The notes: generated by a model not told the origin, from the sequence alone. 64,000 nucleotides of DNA from Theristus sp. LFF4_11 (GCA_030248135.1 JASANC010003571.1:1-64000); one strand, 5' to 3'; positions 25,083 through 38,126 are shown, numbered from the stretch's first letter. A program made the numbers and translations.

Positions 25083-28000
25083 CTAATGAAGAGTAAACCA
25101 ACTTATGACAATAATGTCCCAGGCCATTTCGTCGTTCAGATCGCTCGTCTCGCAGAACACAGAGCCGCTTTCAGTGATGCCAATCAAGGTGAGCGTTGAA
25201 TTGAGCTGTGAATGAAAAAAACAATCAAAATCTTTTTGTTCGTTCGTTCGCCACAACGCGTACTTTGCTCGGTCGAGCGATTTTCAATTTGTACAGTCGA
25301 ATTCTAAATTATAGGTAATCAGCTGATTGGTTAGGGATACGGTGTGCATGCTGTCTGTGCAAACCAAACTCCCCCCCCCCCCCTCCCAGCAATGCCTGCA
25401 CAGAACGCGTGCATCACGTGATCACCAGCCAATCAGCTGAGTCCCCATAATTTAGAGTTCGACTGTACCTGTACACTTGTTGTCAACTGTTCCACACTCT
25501 CGTCCACGACATCGTCGTCAAACTCCAAGATCGGTGTCCAATCAATCGCGGGCTCCGGGTATCCCTCGGCGACGCACGACAATTCAATCGTGGAACCGCG
25601 CGCCACCTTGATTTCCATTTCTGTCGGCTTTGAACGGATGATGGTCGTTGCTTGTGGCCGGAGACCTGCGTGACATTGAGCATGTGAGACTGTTATAGTT
25701 GTGACCCGGTTGCACAGAAGATACGGTGCGCAAAAAGAACGAAGCCAAGATGAACAAAACTGTAGCCTAGCCTAACTGACATCCGAAGTTAAATAAATCA
25801 ACCAAAAAAAACATATGCCCGCATTATTTTCAATAGCATCTTTTCTCAGAGACGGTAAAAGAGCGCAGCGGGAGTGAACGTTGCCACATTACACGTCGTG
25901 GCGCCAATCTCCCAAGATTCAAAGGCGCCGGCCAAGGTAACAACAGCCAGCCTCGTTTCCGAATACCAAGCTTTACTCACTCCACTCGGTTTAGACCTCT
26001 AAAAGTGAACCAAATCCACACACACAGTCGAACTCTACATTATAGACTTCAAGTAGCGAGAGAGTGGCGATTTACTGGACTGGAGAACAACCATGATTAC
26101 AGGAAAAGGATCACATTATATAGTATATCACGGATAATTACACACAATTACAGCTAGATAATTACGATAATCGCCCATCATCAACTTCTCCCCCATCAAC
26201 GAAGAAAAAGAGAGAGGGAGAAGCCAAATCACAAAATCTCCCTATTTTCAATCACAAATCATTAGCCGTCTGTCTCATACTGCTTCAAACGGCACCACTT
26301 CCTGGGACATCACGTCTCAATCCTCGGCACACGCTCGGCCGGAAACACTCCATACATCGGCACTGCGGCCCATCATCCCATCACGACTCAATGCTCGGCG
26401 CTCGTTCGGCAGCCAGAAGCACGTTAAAATCGGCACCTTGGCCTCGTCGCAGTCCTCGCGACGCGTCGTCGCCCATTGGCTGACGTTCATCTCTCGGCAC
26501 ATCCTCGGCCGGATAACTGACTGCTGGTCGCTGCGCTGATAATACGCCAAACTCCGCTGCGTGAACGGTTGTCTCCTTCTCGTCCATCGAACGTCCCAAG
26601 TGCTGCGAGCCATTTCCTCCGCGGTTGCTCGTCTTACCACACGCGCTGCCATCTCGCGGGCCAGCGACAAAGCCATAACAGGTCATATGGGACAAAGTCG
26701 CGCCTTCCACGGCATAAAGCGACAAAACAAGTTGTGCCCATACTGGGTACACACGACAATAAGGAGCAGCAGACGACCAGAGAAGGCCGGTCATGATGAC
26801 CGCCTACGTGCCACGCTCAACGGCGGGCTCACCACTTCAAGTAGCGAGAGAGTGGCGATTTACTGGACTGGAGAACAACCATGATTACAGGAAAAGGATC
26901 ACATTATATAGTATATCACGGATAATTACACACAATTACAGCTAGATAATTACGATAATCGCCCATCATCAACTATAGGCAATCAGCTAATTGGTTGGTG
27001 ATGCACGTGATGCATGCTTTCCGTGCTGTACAGACTCCGCCCCCACAGTGATGCCGCTGCACAGAAAGCATGCGCATGCTCGCGGTCACCAACCAATCAG
27101 CGGATTGCCTACAATTTAGAGGTTCGACTGTCGTGGCTCACTAGTGTCAATCAGCACCGGCGACGACAGTGGACTTGTGCCGCGTTCGTTGTACGCTCGA
27201 ATGTAAATGTAGTGCTCCGTGTCACTTTTCAGGGCCGCTTGGGACACCCGGACCGACGTGACGTCGGCGGGCACGCTCGGGAGCAACTCCAAGAGCTCCT
27301 GTTCGGGTGTGTCGTCCGTGGTGGAGTAGAGAATATCGTAGCCCTAGAAAGTGCTTTGTTTTGTGACTTTTTTGTTCGTTGTTAGTGAAAAACGATTATC
27401 AATAAAAAAATTCAAACGATTGACAGTTTTAGAGTGTTGTTGATTTTGCCGAAAGTGCTTGATTTTAGTTTCTTTCTTGTTGTTAAATGCCTAATAATAA
27501 ATGCTTGTGCAATTAAAAATCTAGCCAATTTCGCAGTTCTACGCCAAAACACCGACCAGAATCTCTCCATTCGTCACCACCGGCTCGAACCACTTCAGCA
27601 GCCACGTGCCGTCGTCGCCTTGCAGTGGCGGTCGTGTCTCCGGCGGCGTGCCGGGACCTGCGATGGAAAATAGACGATTGCAAAAAGTTCAATTGTGCAA
27701 CTAGTATTTTTGAACATTTGTTAAATTCGGAAAATTTCTGAGATGAGATGAGATGAGCCTTGTGCGCCACCTGTAACCTGGACGACGAAAACGTGCTTGT
27801 CGGAGCCGACGTAGTTTTTCGCGTCACAAACCACGATCGTGTCTCGAATGAACGGACGCGACCTGAACGTCTGCATGATTTTGGTGGCCGTGGAGTGGCT
27901 GGAAAAAAATATTTCTTTCTGGTGGTTTTATTTATAAAGCCAAGCAAAAAAACCAATTCCATGACTGAATTGGATTCGTTTTTCTTTTTTATTGTTAAGT

Positions 28001-31000
28001 TCAGACTGCGGTTAGAGGATCAGACACCGCATCTTTTCTTGGGTTCGGACTTTCATACTTCGGCCACAATAAGTTACGCTGAACTTCTGGCTGATGTTCT
28101 TTTTCTCAACGTGCAATGGCAATATTGTGTGTCGACGAACACTCTTTTCTTGTCTGACAGACTAGCGTTCCCAATCGCAAGATTTTGTCACCCTCGTGGC
28201 CTGGTGGTATGCGTTAGACTACAGTCTGTGCGCTCGGGGTATCGAGCCCCGCCGAGGTGTGTATAGGCACTTAATGACAGAGGAAACTCGATGGGCGCCC
28301 TACTCAATGGCGTTCTGTACGCTTCTCCGGGTTAGCCCTGGCTGAAAAACATCGCCTAAAAATTCCAACAACAAAAAGATTTCACAGCGCGATACCAACT
28401 CTGTGTCCGAGAGTTCCATGTGGTCACCATCCACGGTCCACTCGATATCCGGTCGTGGATAGCCGACGGCGATGCACATAAACGCTCTGCTATGGCCTGG
28501 TACCGTGTGAAGCACCGCCGCACCCGTCGGTGAGGTAGAGATAATCCGTGGCTTGCGCGCTAAAAAACAACAGTCTTTCGTAATAAATAAAATAAAAACA
28601 CTTTTTGTTTGGAAACATAAAGTCCATTATTATCGGTAGTTATCTTTAAGCGGCTTTCATAAACGAGTATTTAGCGAGCGCGTAGCTATGCTTTAACACA
28701 CAGCTACGGTATGGCCGGTTAAACATGGCAGCTTTTTTCAGGGTGCAAGGAGCGCGCGAATTTTGAATGAAAGAAAAACGACGTTCAGAAACTGAATTGT
28801 GTGCCAAATTTGACGCGTTTTTTTAAAACTAATGGGTTATCCGCGCTATTCTGTTCATTCTTTATCCCTTGTACACATGATTGGGAATTACGTTGGCTTT
28901 TTTGAAAAAGACAACTCCTAGTCTGCGGCTGATCCCGCCTTGATGGACTGCCTTATTTATTCGGCCATACTGTACGCGTCACGAAATACTGCTTCAATGC
29001 CGCTTTCGACAAGAACTGATCTGTCATCAACAAACTGTCGCACCTCTATAGCCAGTTTCGGCAATCTTCTCTGGTGTCCTGTCGCCGACTGCGTGCTGCC
29101 CGATCGCTTGCACCTGCACCAAATACCGGGTGTGTTCTTTTAGATCGTCCAACAGAACGCTCGTTTCGGCGGCAGTGAGTTCACGAGTTCTGAACGTTGT
29201 TTCGTCACCGTCACGCTTATAGAATACTCGGTAACCCTGCAAGTTTTTTTTCATGGCAACAAGTCAAAAAAAAACATGAATTGAATGAACAGCTCGACAA
29301 GAACCAGAAAGTGATTTCCTAAACCACCCCTCTTGGCCACCATAAAACGTCTTTTGTTAAATGCATGACAACAAGCAAACAAAACAAGGCGCACGCTTCG
29401 AACTCCAGATCCGTCTAACAAATCATTACTTACGACGACGATGTCATTTTTCGCGTTCGGTTCCGACCAGCTGACGCTCATGTTGTTTTCCATTGTGCGT
29501 ATTTTCACCACTCGAGGGACACCAATGAACGGGTGATCAGAATCATCTGTGTCCTCTTCAGACCCAGCTTTTTCTGCCGGCATTTTCGCCGTCTTGAACT
29601 CGAGTGCCGTGAACGCAGTTGCGTCATCCAGATCGACTGCAAACTTCAGAAAGTATTCTGTGTCCGGCGACAGATCAGTCAGTTTGTAACTTGAGCTGTT
29701 CGACGGAATGTTGATCTTGGTCCAGTCCTCCAGATCTGTGTGATTCTCCGTTGATATGTAGATCGTGTACTCCATTGGTAGCTCGAGTGCTTCTTCTGGA
29801 GTGTCGAGTCTCCATTCGAGTGTCGCTTGTGTCGGCCAAATTTCGGTCAGTTTTGTTTCTATGGAGATCGATTTAATCAGCGGCTCTGGTGTTGTTGTGG
29901 TTGTTTGTTCGGCTTTATCATCTTTTGAATTTTCATCTGACGTTTCCATTGCCGGTTCTTTGGTTCGAAAGTCGAGTGATGCGAACGCAGTTGAGTCATC
30001 CAGCCCGACTGCAAACTTCAAAAAGTATTTCGTGTTTGGCGACAGATCAGTCAGTTTGTAACTGGTGCTGTCTGGCAGAATTTCGATTTTGTTCCATTTC
30101 TTCAGATCTTTGTGATTCTTGGTGGATGTGTAAATTGTGTATTCCATTGGCAAATCTTGCAAATTTTGATGAACGTCTGAAACTACGGTCCATTCTACAT
30201 TGGCTTCTGTTGGCCCGATATCGGTCAGTTTAGTTTTGATTGTGATTGAATTGATCAGTGATTCCGAGGAATCGATAAGTTCTGTTGTGACTTGTGGTAT
30301 GAGCGTGGTGGATTCTTCTATTAAATTTGACGCTTCAGTCGTAGTTGCAGCAGTAGTGGTACTTTCTTTCGATTCCTTTCCTGGTGTGGTTGCTTCGTCG
30401 GGTGCCGGTGTTGTGCGCTAAAAACGATTGCTTTATCATGTTTCAGTCTCAATAATTGAACTGTTTGACTCTGTACAACAGAAACTGAGACGGTAGCAGA
30501 TGCTCTGAGAAACACCGCAGTTAGCCTGCCAAAAGGAAGCGGTTATGGACGATGGATCCGGACATTCCCAGGCAATTTTTTTTTAATTTCCCGTTCAAAG
30601 CCACGAACCTTCTGGTGCTCTTTTCCGCTTGTCTGAAACAGCCAAGTGGCGTACGGTCCCTTGCCGAACGCGTCGAAAGCAGCCACTTTCAAGTAGTACA
30701 CGGTGTTCGGTGACAAACTGCGCAGGGTGGCCGCCGGATTGCGCGTGACGATCTTGCGCCACGATGTGACGTCGTTGTCCGTGCGGCGAGCCTTGTAGTA
30801 TAACTCGTAGCCCTGAGGCAAACATGTTCGCTGGTTTTACTGATTTTAAAAAGTCTTGTTTCTGTTCTGCGAACCGGAATAATGCATTGATATTTTGGAA
30901 AGAGGTGTAGAATTCGTTGGACCGCGAATCCTGCAACAACAGCGAGTCCGCAGGCGACAGATTGCATTGAAGTTCAAAAAGCTACATTTTTGAATTACTC

Positions 31001-33795
31001 ACACGAATCGGGTACGGTCGTTTAATTTCGGCATTTGGTTGACGCCAAGAGACTTTCGCCATTCGCTGATAGCGAATCGCGACCTCGGGCGATTCACGAA
31101 TGGAGAAATCCGTTGGAACGAGCGGTTCCTCTGTGTGGCAAGAACATTGTTATTTGTCAATGACGATGTTTTTCAGAGAAATTGTTTCCAATGTGTTTAA
31201 AAACGCTAAAAAAGTGTGTTGCTTTTTTGCTAACCTAATCAACAACGACTTCAGCGAAATTCGTCAATTTTTGTCTTCAAAGTACAGTCTACTACTATCT
31301 CGCTAAAAATGCAACTAACTGATTAATGGGTCATAGCAATTCTCAGCGCTGATTGGTTAGTCATGAGTAATTCTCAGCGCTGATTGGTTGGTCAGGAGCA
31401 GTTCTCAGCGCTGATTGGTTGATGTTGCATACAATTTCCAGATGGACTGCACTACAAACGCCGTTTGCCAAAAACTCACCAACAACGATGACGTCAACTT
31501 GACTGATCGTCCGTCCTCGACCGGCGTGACAGCGCAGCCGTCGATGCTGCCGCACGTTCGCGATTTGCACGCGAGCACCCGTGGTCAAATGTCGACTGAC
31601 GTGCTTGGAGACGACCGTCGGTTGCAAATGAAACAAACATTCCCACTGTAGGAAATGGGGTTGCGGTAAAGTTGCTTTATTTTATTCTTATCAAATGAAA
31701 AACATGGGAAAAACACATTTGGATAGCAGTCAAGCCGCGCTTGCAAAGCCAAAAAATGGCGTGTTCATGAAGTCAAATTAAGAGAATTGCAAAAAAACAC
31801 TGATTAGGTTTAGAACCTGTCTAACAGCAAAAAAAAATCAAACAGCAAATTTGCGAACCGGATGCTGGCTAGTATCTGAACTTTATTTTTCAGCGCTTCC
31901 AACGCGGCTTGACATTCACTCACTTTGTTGTTCGCGCCCTCTCCAGCGGTGACGTCATACCAGATGACGTCAACTGGCGGCAACGCAACCGCGGTGCACT
32001 CAAAGCTCACTGTGGTGTTCGGACGGACGAACACGAGATTCGACGGACTCACCCAGACGAACGGACCGAAACCGAGCGCATCTGAAAGTGAATGAAGCAC
32101 AATTGATAAAAAAATTGGGAAGCAAAAAGACAAAAAAAAACTTCCGAGAACCGTTTCGGCGTCGTCGTCGCCAAAAACCATTTCAAAGAATCCGAATCGC
32201 ACTATTTTTATCGTTTTTTGTGCAAGATTTGTTCAGTCTTTTTTAAAGATAAAAGGCAATTTTAGCAGCAAACCCTAAAAAAACAGTTCCTTGAGACCGT
32301 TTGTGTTTTGATCCCGTTCCCACAAAAAGTGAGAGAGAACCGGAAACGTGGAACGCCAGGACCACGGAAGTCTCGACCAATCAGCTGACTGTCTATAACA
32401 CTACCAATTTGGCGTGCAACTGTAAAATGTTTCATCGAAAGAAGAACAAAACTGAAAGACAATGCAGACAGCGAAAGTGAACAGGTAATTAAAAAACATG
32501 TTTCGTCACTTTCACTCACTCTCCGACACACAGAGCGGCAGCGTGCCCAGCCACTGTTTTTGCGAGCAGTACAACCGTCGCGCCTCATCCACCAGCCGGT
32601 AGCCGGGCGCACATTTGTACTCGACCACTTCGAATGCGATTTCGCCATCGATCGCGCTGTACAGACGGTTGACTTCACTGAAACGGTGCGACATTTAGAA
32701 TCCATTTCTTTTGCTAAATTTAAAATGACCGCAAATCACCGCTAAAACGATTTTCGGAAAACTCGGATGTGCTTAGGACGGGGTGTGGGGTGGGCCGTGC
32801 ATTTTTGCTTTTTTGCATTTTTGCGGTCATTTTTCGATTTGCGATTTTTGCAGTGATTTTATACAGGCGACCCATAATTTTGTGGGTGAGAAAACGTTCG
32901 CGGTCTGCTGTTGACCGTCGCATTCTCAAGCCAGGAGGCACCATATGGTTTGAATCTTTCTGTCCAAACAGCGAACTTTCCATGATGCTCATTTTGATTT
33001 TAAAATCTGAAAGTGCGAAAAGTTGAGTTTCGAACAATCGTGCTGATATTTCACGCACACATGATTATGGTCCGCTGAAGTCTCCTCAACGGATTTTTCC
33101 CTATCGTATACACGGTAAACATTCATTCGCCCAAGCCACATACATGTGACGCTTGAGGCGCATGCGTTTTTTTGCTAAAATGCCTTCGGGGTTAGCCGGA
33201 GGCAAAGAAAACCGATAAAGTTCGTTGATTGGCTGCGTGGGGCATTGTATGACCAATCAGCTGGTCGCGTCTTCTTCCAACCTGGTGTCCTTAATCTGCG
33301 GGGGTCGAATTCCGTATCGTATGCAGGTGGTGTCGAGGTCCTTGTACGACGGAAAGCAGATCTGGCGACCTAAAACGAACATTTTTTTTTAAATTATCGG
33401 TTTGACTGGCTGGGCAAATCAGGCTGCAATGATGCGAAAACCGCTTTGAACATGTTGGGTTGGAGAACACGACTTGTGCAGATGCCAGATACAATGCAAG
33501 TTTTGTTTCCCCACAATGTTTTTTCTCAGAGAAACAGCGAACTTACTGAATTATTGTTACAAATTTCTTGACTTGTAAATTAATTTTTTTTCAAACTCTT
33601 CCCACAATCACCTGTGCTCCGCGAATAGTAGCACGCATTACTGAGGTCCTCTGGCAGTTGCGAGTGAATGTCGGCGTCGTAAATTTGCCAAGCGTCAACG
33701 TTTCTCACGGACACAAGATGATTGATGGAAAACAATGTGTACAGTACCAGGAGAAACCTGGCGATCTCACGACTCAGCAATGATGAAAGAGCCAT
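25083..33795 (-). CDS. Secreted sushi/Ig/fibronectin-III protein, 15 exons, about 1,058 aa
   Basis: Exons: 33795-33612 (signal peptide FLLVLYTLFSINHL), 33369-33282, 32677-32520 (sushi: YKCAPGYRL, LYCSQKQWLG, LPLCV), 32081-31924 and 31645-31480 (Ig 1), 31130-31003 and 30812-30609 (FNIII), 30417-29434 (Thr-rich linker plus two near-identical FNIII), 29236-29044 (FNIII), 28559-28396 and 27898-27771 (Ig 2: MCIAVGYPRPDIEW, VVCDAKNYVG), 27657-27557 and 27343-27142 (FNIII), 25665-25469 and 25205-25083 (Ig 3: LSCVAEGYPEPAIDW, VFCETS). Phases agree at every junction except exon 10 to exon 11, so a small exon may be missing there or one splice site is misplaced. No transmembrane segment is seen, and the last exon ends soon after Ig 3, so the product is probably secreted. 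The role is inferred to be cell adhesion or matrix. The family is not identified. Confidence 0.82.
25292..25467. mobile_element. MITE (ACAGTCGAACTCTAAATTAT family), abuts a splice donor
   Basis: The left end TACAGTCGAATTCTAAATTA and the right end TAATTTAGAGTTCGACTGTA are inverted. Inner GCTGATTGG / CCAATCAGC boxes flank a C run. It fills most of the 263-bp intron between Ig/FNIII exons 14 and 15. Exon 14 ends at 25469, so the donor GTACAG is one flanking G plus the element's first bases. Confidence 0.8.
26026..27130. mobile_element. Second copy of the ACAGTCGAACTC MITE, split by an LTR element
   Basis: The left terminus ACAGTCGAACTCTACATTATAG is at about 26026-26045. The rest resumes at TATAGGCAATCAGC near 26974 and ends CAATTTAGAGGTTCGACTGT at 27130. 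The 929-bp interruption is the miniature LTR element. Confidence 0.75.
26046..26974 (-). mobile_element. Miniature LTR retroelement (TRIM-like) with identical 141-bp LTRs
   Basis: Direct repeats at 26046-26186 and 26834-26974 are identical by eye over 141 bases. A target duplication of 4-5 bp (ATAG/TATAG) flanks the element. Read on the minus strand, a purine run (GATGGGGGAGA) directly precedes the downstream LTR, as a polypurine tract should, and TGGTGAGCCCG follows the upstream LTR as a candidate primer site. The 650-bp interior has an open frame of 137 codons (26381-26794) but no recognisable reverse transcriptase or integrase. Confidence 0.8.
28188..28378 (+). mobile_element. tRNA-derived SINE, copy 3
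   Basis: Complete head with a perfect T-arm (CGGGG-TATCGAG-CCCCG), body and CAACAAAAAG tail. It ends 17 bp from Ig/FNIII exon 10, the exon whose splice to exon 11 does not keep phase in my reading. Confidence 0.8.
28650..29008. mobile_element. Split palindromic MITE (GGCATTCATGAAGC family)
   Basis: The left half (GCGGCTTTCATAAACGAGTA, then TTTAACACACAGCTAC) and the right half (GCGTCACGAAATACTGCTTC, then AATGCCGC) match the two arms of the 46486-46570 element. About 270 bp of unrelated sequence separates them. Confidence 0.5.
31340..31424. repeat. 31-bp tandem repeat, about 2.7 units, carrying GCTGATTGG
   Basis: Units begin TTCTCAGCGCTGATTGGTT at 31340, 31371 and 31402. Each contains one copy of the dispersed CCAAT-type 9-mer. 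It lies just left of Ig exon 31480-31645. Confidence 0.85.
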
Positions 33796-36606
33796 GACAC
33801 GAATACTGCTGCAGTACTGTAGTTTGCAACAAATAAAAACCTGAATGGTAACATCGGAACAGACCCGAAAATGGCGTTGTGGCAACGGTAAGCTCGAGAA
33901 CGCTATTGAAGTGAAATCCGCAAATGTACTTGATTTTGGGCAGTGGCATTTTTAAACGTACTCCGAAATGATTTGTGAACTAAACTGCAAGAGCCCAAAA
34001 TATAGCTTGAGTCCAAACTGGTGTTGAAAAACATGTTGTTTACAAGCCTTTGCAGCATTATAAGTAACGACCAATCATATCACACTATCATTGCAAAGAT
34101 AGCCAATCAGCGTTGACGAAACAGCCATGACTGTGTTTGGTTGCAATTTTTTTCAACGCCGCGTTTTTTCTCACACTTTTGGGTGATTGTGGTAGAAAAA
34201 CTGGCCCACTTGGCAAAGCATATTAGCATGCTTTTGTGGAGTTTGATTCAAACGGATGTTTTGAACGCAAAAGTTGCATTATATGAAAAAAACACGCATA
34301 CTTTTTATACTTTGTATGGCAACCGGCACGAAATTTGACAAGTCTGAATGCGGTCTTTTAGCGGCTTTTTAGCCTGATTTTTATTTATTACAACCGCTGT
34401 TCAAACGCATTTATCAGAATGGTCGTGAGTTGTTTTGGCGCCACTGACGTGACTGTTTTGTCAAACACCTCTGATGTGACTACGATATCCACAGTATTGA
34501 ACACTTCGGGTCTCGACACGATTTTCACCTGTGTCATTCAGAAAAAACCTTGAAATTTTCAGTTTTTTAAACCAGATTTAGTGAACTACAATATTTGGGA
34601 TTGTTAGCAGTGGGCCAATGTCTGCTGGACGCTGGGTATCACAACCCTGGAGCTTTGACAATGAACATATTCACTCAATTGAATTTTTTCCAAATCTGGT
34701 GTGTACACTTGAACACGCATTGGTGTAAAAAACGGAGCTGAAAAAGTGTTTTTGGCAGCCGAAAAAACACGTTACATTTACTGGCATTATATTCATTATT
34801 CAAAATCGTTCCCCACGACTTTTTCTGTCGTTGTCATAAATTTAAGTGTTGCACCAGCAGCGAAAAGAAGAGGCACATTTTGTGTGGGCGAGCACAGTTT
34901 TTGTTTTTTTTCGGCATTTAGTGACAGAAAAACAAAGAAATGTACAAACCGAAAGCTAATGAGATAAAATTTTTCATAACAACGCTTTCTTTTTACCGCA
35001 CTGAAGAACAAATTGCTCAGCGTTTTAATAAATGTTGCAAAACGAAAATGCGGTTTTGTGGAAATTTCAAAAAAATCTGGACAGCTTTACCACGAGTTGC
35101 TGTGAACCAGACAGACAGTGCAAAAACACGGAGATACGGATATTTCAAATTTTGTTGAAAAAACGGCTAAAAAATCAGAACATAATCAATCTGCATTTTT
35201 TGAAAAATCAGCATTTCTAAGCAAAAAAACGGGTCGGGCAAATTTTTTTCTCACGCATTTTCAGATGGAAAACAAGAGATTAGATTCGTTCAAAGATTCG
35301 CGATTAGACTTTTTTTCGTGTGGTGAGGTCGGGGCGGGGTGTGGCTGTTTGCTTGTTACAATTTTTGCATTTATGCTGAAAATCGGCTAAAAGCATGATT
35401 ACGAAATAGAAACTGACTGGTCAGACAATTTTGAAATAAATTGCCATCCGATCAGACCGAATTCTTGCTGCAAAAACAGCTTGTAGCTTATGGATTGAGA
35501 ACAGGTACAGAAAAAGGTTGACAAATTGCTGTTGTTGTTGTTGCTAGATTGATCCTTACTCATTGCTGGGACATGAAGCTTTGCAGCCAGCGTGCCCAAA
35601 TTCAAACAGCGATCAATCAGAATCTTTTATGCTCTAGAACTTTGGAGAATATGCCGTCTCAAATTTATAGTAAACTTTAAAAAAGCACAGCACAAAACTG
35701 AACCTGAACCGTCCGTTTTTTTATCAGTTTATCAACATGGTTTTTTTCGCACCACACATAAATAATGCAACATTTTTTCTTCATTGTAATCGGATGTTTT
35801 GTCTTAAAGAAAAAGTCCATGCGCGCCCGCCAAAAATGTTTTTTTTTTCATGTTTTCGAGAGGTGGGATGGGAAATGGTAAGCGTAGCTGTTTTTCCAAC
35901 GTGACTAATTTGTTCGTAAAACGTTTTTTTTTGTCCAGCGATAAAAAAACTTGAAAGGTAGCCAGATGAGATGATGTGACACAATTCGGAAAATTTCGTA
36001 ACTTGATCGACACTTTAGCTGATTGGTGCCTCCTACCGTGACCAATTAATCAACGTCGTGCGAAGCGGAAGCACGATTTTTTATAGGTACGCTTTTATTT
36101 TTTGGAGCTCCTTCACAGGTTCCAGAATCGTGAAGGCACCAAACTCCGGTTGTTTCGTGTCGGAGTAAATGGGCCTTGGGATTGGGTCTCCAATGTGCCA
36201 TAGTCCAATACAAAAAAATCAGCCATTCATTCCAGCTCTGTCGTTCTTTTTTCAACCATTTTCATTTGTTTCGTGTCCACTTTCGAAATCTTCGTTAATC
36301 ACCTTCTTTTCGACGGAATTTAGCGTTTTTTTATACATTGTATGTCAAGGCTCACATGATATCACCAACAAACATTCATGAACAACTAAATTTTCTCGCA
36401 GCACTCGCATTGGAACTGTGGTCGTTCAAAGTCACAAAAATCAGTCAAATACCACAAGTAACAAAAGAACTACGATCATTACAGTGCGCAATTTCAAATA
36501 GCTTTCCACATGGAATGAGAACAGAAACATAGTCCCAAAAAGTTTCAATTTCATGCATTCAATGGCGACGGGTGGAAGAAGAGCAACGAAAGTGGTTGTT
36601 TTGAAA

Positions 36607-37000
36607 TACCGTATTACCTCCAATAAACCCCCATGGGGGATTAATACGTCAGCGACTTTTAGGGGTGGGGGTTTATTGGTGGGGGGGGTTACTTACAAAC
36701 AACTTCTAGGGGTGGGGGTTTATTGAAAAATGGTAGAAATACCTTGCATGGCAGGCAAGAAAGTCGCACGCAGAAACTTCTACTCTACATAAAAATTTCC
36801 TTTTATAACAGCCTTTTGTAATGAAATTACAATTAACTCATCCATTTGGGGCCTTTGGTAGCAAAATTTCTTCATTTTCACTGCAACCAGCCACTGAATT
36901 GCTGGGTATGTGTTTCAAACAGGTTTCCAATAATCCCCCATGGGGGATTATTTGTGGGGGGGGATTAATGGTGGGGGGGTTTAATGGGGGTAATACGGTA
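36607..37000. mobile_element. TIR MITE with G-rich interior
   Basis: The left end TACCGTATTACCTCCAATAAA and the right end TTTAATGGGGGTAATACGGTA are inverted. The inside has palindromic CCCCCATGGGGG blocks on both sides and G runs of 7-9. Confidence 0.7.
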
Positions 37001-37894
37001 ACAAAAAACTCCGATGATGAATGACAACTTTTCTGGTGGCTTTCAAACGGAAAAAGAAACAAAGACCATATTTTCAAATTCCAAGGTTACAAAATTACAT
37101 CTACAAAACAAACACAAAAGACTAGAACCACGAAACATACATACAGTGCACATCCAAAAATGCACACAGACATGGTGCGGTGGAAAGTTGTGGTGGGTTT
37201 GCACAGAAATTTGGAAAAATAAATAAAACACTCAAACATTTCCAAGCACAAAAATGAGAAACAGGTTTCATGGCAAAAAACGGCCGTTTCAAAGCCTTCT
37301 CGAAATGCAAAATTTTCAAGTCAAACGACTTCAAGACAAATTTTCTCATCGAATATATCTCGTAATGTCCAATTTATATTACAAACGTTAATTTCATGCG
37401 AATTTCTGAAATGTGTTTTCAACAAAATCAACTAGCAGAACTTTTTACGAAGAAAACAATGGGAAATCGTAATAGAAGCCTGGAGTAAACCGTATTTTAT
37501 GCATGGGAGATTTCAATGAAAAACCAAAAAAACAGAAACAAAGTCATTTGCACTATAAAGCAGTACAAAATCATAACAAATTGCACCCGGGAATAACAAA
37601 AAAATAAAAAATAGAAACCCAAAAGTTAAAAAATATTTCTAAACATGAAAAAGCAATATAAAATCGCGCAATTAAGATGAGACCATATTCAAGCACAGAA
37701 CAAGTATTGACACAAACCCAATGTTTCCACAGAATAGTTCCAAGTACATCAATTCGAATCACATGAAAATCAAAAAAACTTTTCGAGCAAAAACAACAGC
37801 AAAAAAACTGAAGCAGTTTTTTGATATCACACATTTTCGAATGGCAACACTTCATTGAAAAAAACAAAAATCAGAAATATAATATAATATATTG

Positions 37895-38126
37895 TAGATT
37901 TATTCAAACGTGTCCGAACTAAAGTGACGTCATTTGCTTTAAAAACGCCCGTTTGTCAAAGTACAGGCACTAAAATGTCAGTTTGATGTGACTGATTTGA
38001 CATTCACCATTTGTTTGCGGGAAGAAACCGTCTAAACGGAAATTCTGGTTTGCTGTGAACAGCAAGCGCATGTTTGGCGGCACATGACGTCATGTCAGTG
38101 GGACACGTTTAAAACAATAGGTCATA
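37895..38126. mobile_element. MITE, TTATTCAAACGTGTCC family, copy 1
   Basis: The ends TTATTCAAACGTGTCC and GGGACACGTTTAAAA are imperfect inverted repeats. The body contains GACGTCATTTGCTTTAAAAA and GCGCATGTTTGGCGGCACAT. Close copies are at 47430 and 62327, and a decayed one at 40754. Confidence 0.75.

Noticed and set aside
26317..26794. Retroviral gag-like protein in the LTR element
   Set aside because: The two overlapping frames have no zinc knuckle, protease or other recognisable motif. The interior is too short, so it is treated as non-coding TRIM sequence.
28188..28262. Possible functional tRNA gene
   Set aside because: The T-arm is good, but the acceptor stem and anticodon arm do not fold. 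The same head with the same non-tRNA body occurs five times, so it is a SINE.
36046..36255. Minus-strand open frame considered as the last exon of the glycosyltransferase gene
   Set aside because: Exon 39111-39012 fits the phase, has a good acceptor and encodes the conserved SSSPY ending, so this frame is not needed.
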